Under the pieces are notes generated by a model that was given only the letters and a program-made list of their open reading frames with translations, did not search any database and had not been told where the DNA came from. The position numbers were made by a program, and so were the translations under genes. Shown here one piece after another: positions 63,131-64,000 of a stretch of DNA of 64,000 nt (position 1 is its first letter; every line of letters begins with the position of its first letter). Source of the DNA: Dipteris shenzhenensis (lineage: Eukaryota > Polypodiophyta > Polypodiopsida > Gleicheniales); NCBI GenBank assembly GCA_047967505.1, contig CM106541.1. The stretch is one strand, 5' to 3'.

Positions 63131-64000
63131 ATGGTTATGACTACAATGAGAAAGATTAACTAGAACATGTTTACTACTATCTTCCTTTACACATCATGAA
63201 GAGAAAACCTCAAAGTTTGGGATACTTGGAATATGGCATGTGGTTAAATCTACACCACTACAAAAGCAAATTTTTTGAAGAATCAACAACGATAGTAATA
63301 AAAATGATGAAATGATTTTTGAGCACTTTAGCAGAAGCCAAGTGAAACCATACTAAGCATTGGCTTGTTTGGTAATAGTGTGGAGATAGAAATGCATGGT
63401 GAACTACCATGTGGTAAAGATGCTCTCAAATTGGGAGTCATCATTGGGTGGATATTTATCCAAGGCATTATGTGTAGTAGTTGATCTGATGGCACATCTA
63501 TTCTAATGACTTGTTGATGCATGCAAGCTAAAAGGGCACTTTAGACTCCTTTAATTGACTTTTTTTGTGTGTTTCCCATTTGTAAGACTTTCATTCCCTT
63601 ATTGTCTAGTTTTAGTGTGTAAATTCTCAATGTAGCTCCTAAAATGGAGGCTTGTAGCTCAGTCCATGTCCATTTGAAAGTTCCTAGCCTCAACAAGTAT
63701 GGGAGAGAAGCTTTCCATCAAATTTTTTGTGAATTCTATCAGTTATGTAATTTCTCTAATAAACCACTTTGTGAATTCCTCTAATAAACCACTGTAATGT
63801 TCCTCTTATCCCCTTAAGAAGCAAGGCATCATAACTTTACATCATCAAACGAGGGCTCAAAAGCACTGAAAAGGTCTACAATGCTTGGGCAACTTGCCAA
63901 AGTAGTCTATTAAGCGTGCAATGGCCATAGCAAGCTTAAAAGCTTTTGAGTAGTTCAATCAATGCCATTTTGTCTCACGAGACAAGAAAAGTAAATTGAA
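63131..64000. other. Non-genic stretch to window end
   Basis: No recognised gene. ORFs are under 70 codons. A 24-bp near-repeat (CTAATAAACCACT-TG with TGAATTCCT) occurs at 63757-63793. Confidence 0.45.

Overview
The window reads as nuclear DNA of a land plant with a large, repeat-rich genome. It holds two intron-containing plant genes in a sea of decayed LTR retrotransposons, LINEs, long GA/CT microsatellites and TTTAGGG-type telomere-like words. Nothing points to bacteria or phage. The kinase gene fits land plants broadly. A fern, lycophyte or gymnosperm is my guess from the density of old retroelements; the sequence does not settle it.

Genes. (1) Bases 1-1060, plus strand: the 3' end of an EXO70 exocyst-subunit gene, with four clean exons (105-204, 372-472, 577-723, 958-1060) and probably the last 4 bases of a fifth. 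(2) Bases 1749-2132, minus strand: an unrecognised 127-residue ORF with coding-like composition, convergent with EXO70. (3) Bases 17230-23337, minus strand: a complete NIMA-related kinase (plant NEK5/NEK6 type). Fourteen coding exons can be placed with GT/AG borders and consistent phase, giving 885 residues. Its upstream region (23338-25200) is richer in GC, with a TATA-like word near 25165.

Repeats, left to right. 3.0-4.0 kb: microsatellites, a diverged tandem repeat and a gag scrap. 5.7-8.55 kb: a decayed Ty3/gypsy element (zinc knuckle, RT, RNase H). 9.4-13.7 kb: three copies of a minus-strand LTR family with a tRNA-Asp-type primer-binding site, G-rich blocks and a telomere-word hairpin. 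13.85-14.7 kb: LINE RT. 15.2-16.9 kb: coiled-coil ORF, array of 12-bp palindromes, TATA box, six-unit minisatellite. 25.4-34 kb: LINE pieces on both strands, a GC-rich promoter-like island and a tRNA-Arg-derived SINE. 34.4-36.6 kb: minus-strand Ty1/copia 3' half with its LTR. 37.7-43.5 kb: plus-strand gypsy-like gag with a long acidic tail, a fourth copy of the tRNA-Asp family, integrase, then a protease-like ORF. 45.45-50.15 kb: two related LTRs in inverted orientation flanking 4.1 kb. 50.4-54.2 kb: LINE ORF1-like and endonuclease sequence. 56-58.3 kb: short tandem duplications. 59-64 kb: a second copy of the ORF1-like segment, a copia RT fragment and a LINE endonuclease.

The two recognised genes are housekeeping or growth genes (exocytosis; microtubule-linked kinase signalling) with no visible functional link. 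All retroelement coding regions seen are broken by stops and frameshifts. I found no unknown multigene system. The most unusual items are the tRNA-Asp-primed LTR family with its conserved hairpin and G-tracts, the palindrome array upstream of a TATA box, the gag with a roughly 460-residue acidic extension, and the integrase-then-protease order near 42.6 kb.
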